5,469 nucleotides of DNA from Nitrospirota bacterium (GTDB lineage: Bacteria > Nitrospirota > Nitrospiria > SBBL01 > Manganitrophaceae), in NCBI GenBank assembly GCA_023248505.1, contig JAHFEM010000168.1, positions 1 through 5,469 of the forward strand, written 5' to 3'. Position 1 is the stretch's first letter, and each line of letters opens with the position of its first letter. A model generated the notes under the pieces. It saw nothing but the letters and a program-made list of their open reading frames with translations, was not told the origin of the DNA and searched no databases. A program made the translations under genes and the position numbers. Of this stretch, positions 5,031-5,469 are shown piece by piece.

Positions 5031-5469
5031 GAATGGCCTCCTGTTCCGCGCTTTTTCAGATAACCTTCGATGCGAAGGTCCTCCCCCCGCTTTCCGATCT
5101 GAATATCGTCCATCATTAAAGCATCATCGAGGGTCGGGATCGCCCTTCCCGCTACGGCGCTTCGGGCATCGTCGCCGCAGAGGAGCTTTGGGGCGACATA
5201 GAAGATGACCTTGTCGACCACGCCGGCCCGCAGGGCCATCCCATTCACCCGTCCTCCCCCTTCAATGAGCACGCTGCTGATTCCTTCCTTCCCCAGCCGT
5301 TCAAAAAGAACCTCGAACGAGATTTTTCCCTTGGTATGCGGAAGGAGCGCCACCTGGACCCCTCTTTTCTCCAATTGCCGGATTTTTTCGGACGAGGCCG
5401 AGGAGCGCGCCACCAGAAGGGTCGGCGCCTCCGGGACGGAGGTCACCAATTTGGCTCTCAGTGGAATCT
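5027..5469 (-). CDS. ribD: RibD, C-terminal reductase domain (partial)
   Basis: RibD is the bifunctional deaminase/reductase of riboflavin synthesis: it deaminates the GTP-derived pyrimidine and then reduces its ribosyl side chain with NADPH. Only the last 147 codons are in the window, and the frame stays open to base 5469, so the deaminase domain lies outside. The visible part opens with I-P-L-R-A-K-L-V-T, matching the dinucleotide-binding start of the RibD_C domain, then has a K-R-G-V-Q-V strand, S-V-L-I-E-G-G-G-R-V-N-G with the typical E-G-G motif, and D-K-V-I-F-Y-V-A-P-K-L-L-C-G, all standard for the family. The tail D-L-R-I-E-G-Y-L is the usual final strand. A TTG near 5449 is internal and not a start. 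The TGA at 5029-5027 overlaps the ATG of the downstream esterase. Confidence 0.93.
   Translation of the reverse strand, partial: IPLRAKLVTSVPEAPTLLVARSSASSEKIRQLEKRGVQVALLPHTKGKISFEVLFERLGKEGISSVLIEGGGRVNGMALRAGVVDKVIFYVAPKLLCGDDARSAVAGRAIPTLDDALMMDDIQIGKRGEDLRIEGYLKKRGTGGHS
5037..5042 (-). promoter_or_regulatory. Strong Shine-Dalgarno site of the esterase gene, inside ribD
   Basis: AGGAGG, the full anti-16S match, lies within the last codons of ribD, 6 nt before the esterase ATG at 5030. It allows the esterase to be translated efficiently on the rib transcript without depending only on coupling through the ATGA overlap. Confidence 0.8.

Overview
The window holds five protein-coding genes, two of them cut by the window edges, plus one decayed gene fragment and several structured intergenic stretches. 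GC-rich third codon positions, clear Shine-Dalgarno sites, a sigma54-type (NtrC-family) activator and an exported esterase suggest a free-living Gram-negative-type bacterium. The flavour is Nitrospirota or deltaproteobacterial, but that is an impression; nothing here fixes the taxon.

Left part (1-605): the first 30 codons of a minus-strand gene, probably a PolB-type 3'-5' exonuclease of the RNase H fold, leave the window at base 1. Upstream of it lie a candidate promoter (TTGACA/TAAAGT) and a roughly 160-nt leader able to form two interleaved perfect stems. Behind that, also on the minus strand, is a stretch that reads like protein in two frames with no start codon and is best explained as a frameshifted gene remnant (263-531). 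A good sigma70-like promoter facing right (512-540) drives the next gene.

Middle (606-2974, plus strand): a PP2C-type Ser/Thr protein phosphatase, then a 203-bp gap with an unusual 7-bp-period array of CG-led heptamers and a hairpin just before the next start, then a complete NtrC-family response regulator (receiver, AAA+, Fis-type HTH). Neither gene has a visible kinase partner in the window.

Right part (2961-5469, minus strand): a riboflavin operon read right to left: the 3' part of ribD (reductase domain), an exported alpha/beta-hydrolase esterase joined to ribD by a 4-nt ATGA overlap, a 102-bp gap with a large perfect inverted repeat, and ribE (riboflavin synthase alpha chain). ribE and the regulator are convergent and overlap by 14 bp. 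RibD and RibE act at an early and the last step of riboflavin synthesis; the esterase between them has no obvious role in that pathway.

I see no phage, transposase, CRISPR, tRNA or rRNA signature, and no convincing new multi-gene system. The most unusual items are the heptamer array, the possible pseudoknot leader, the gene remnant and the esterase inserted in the rib operon.
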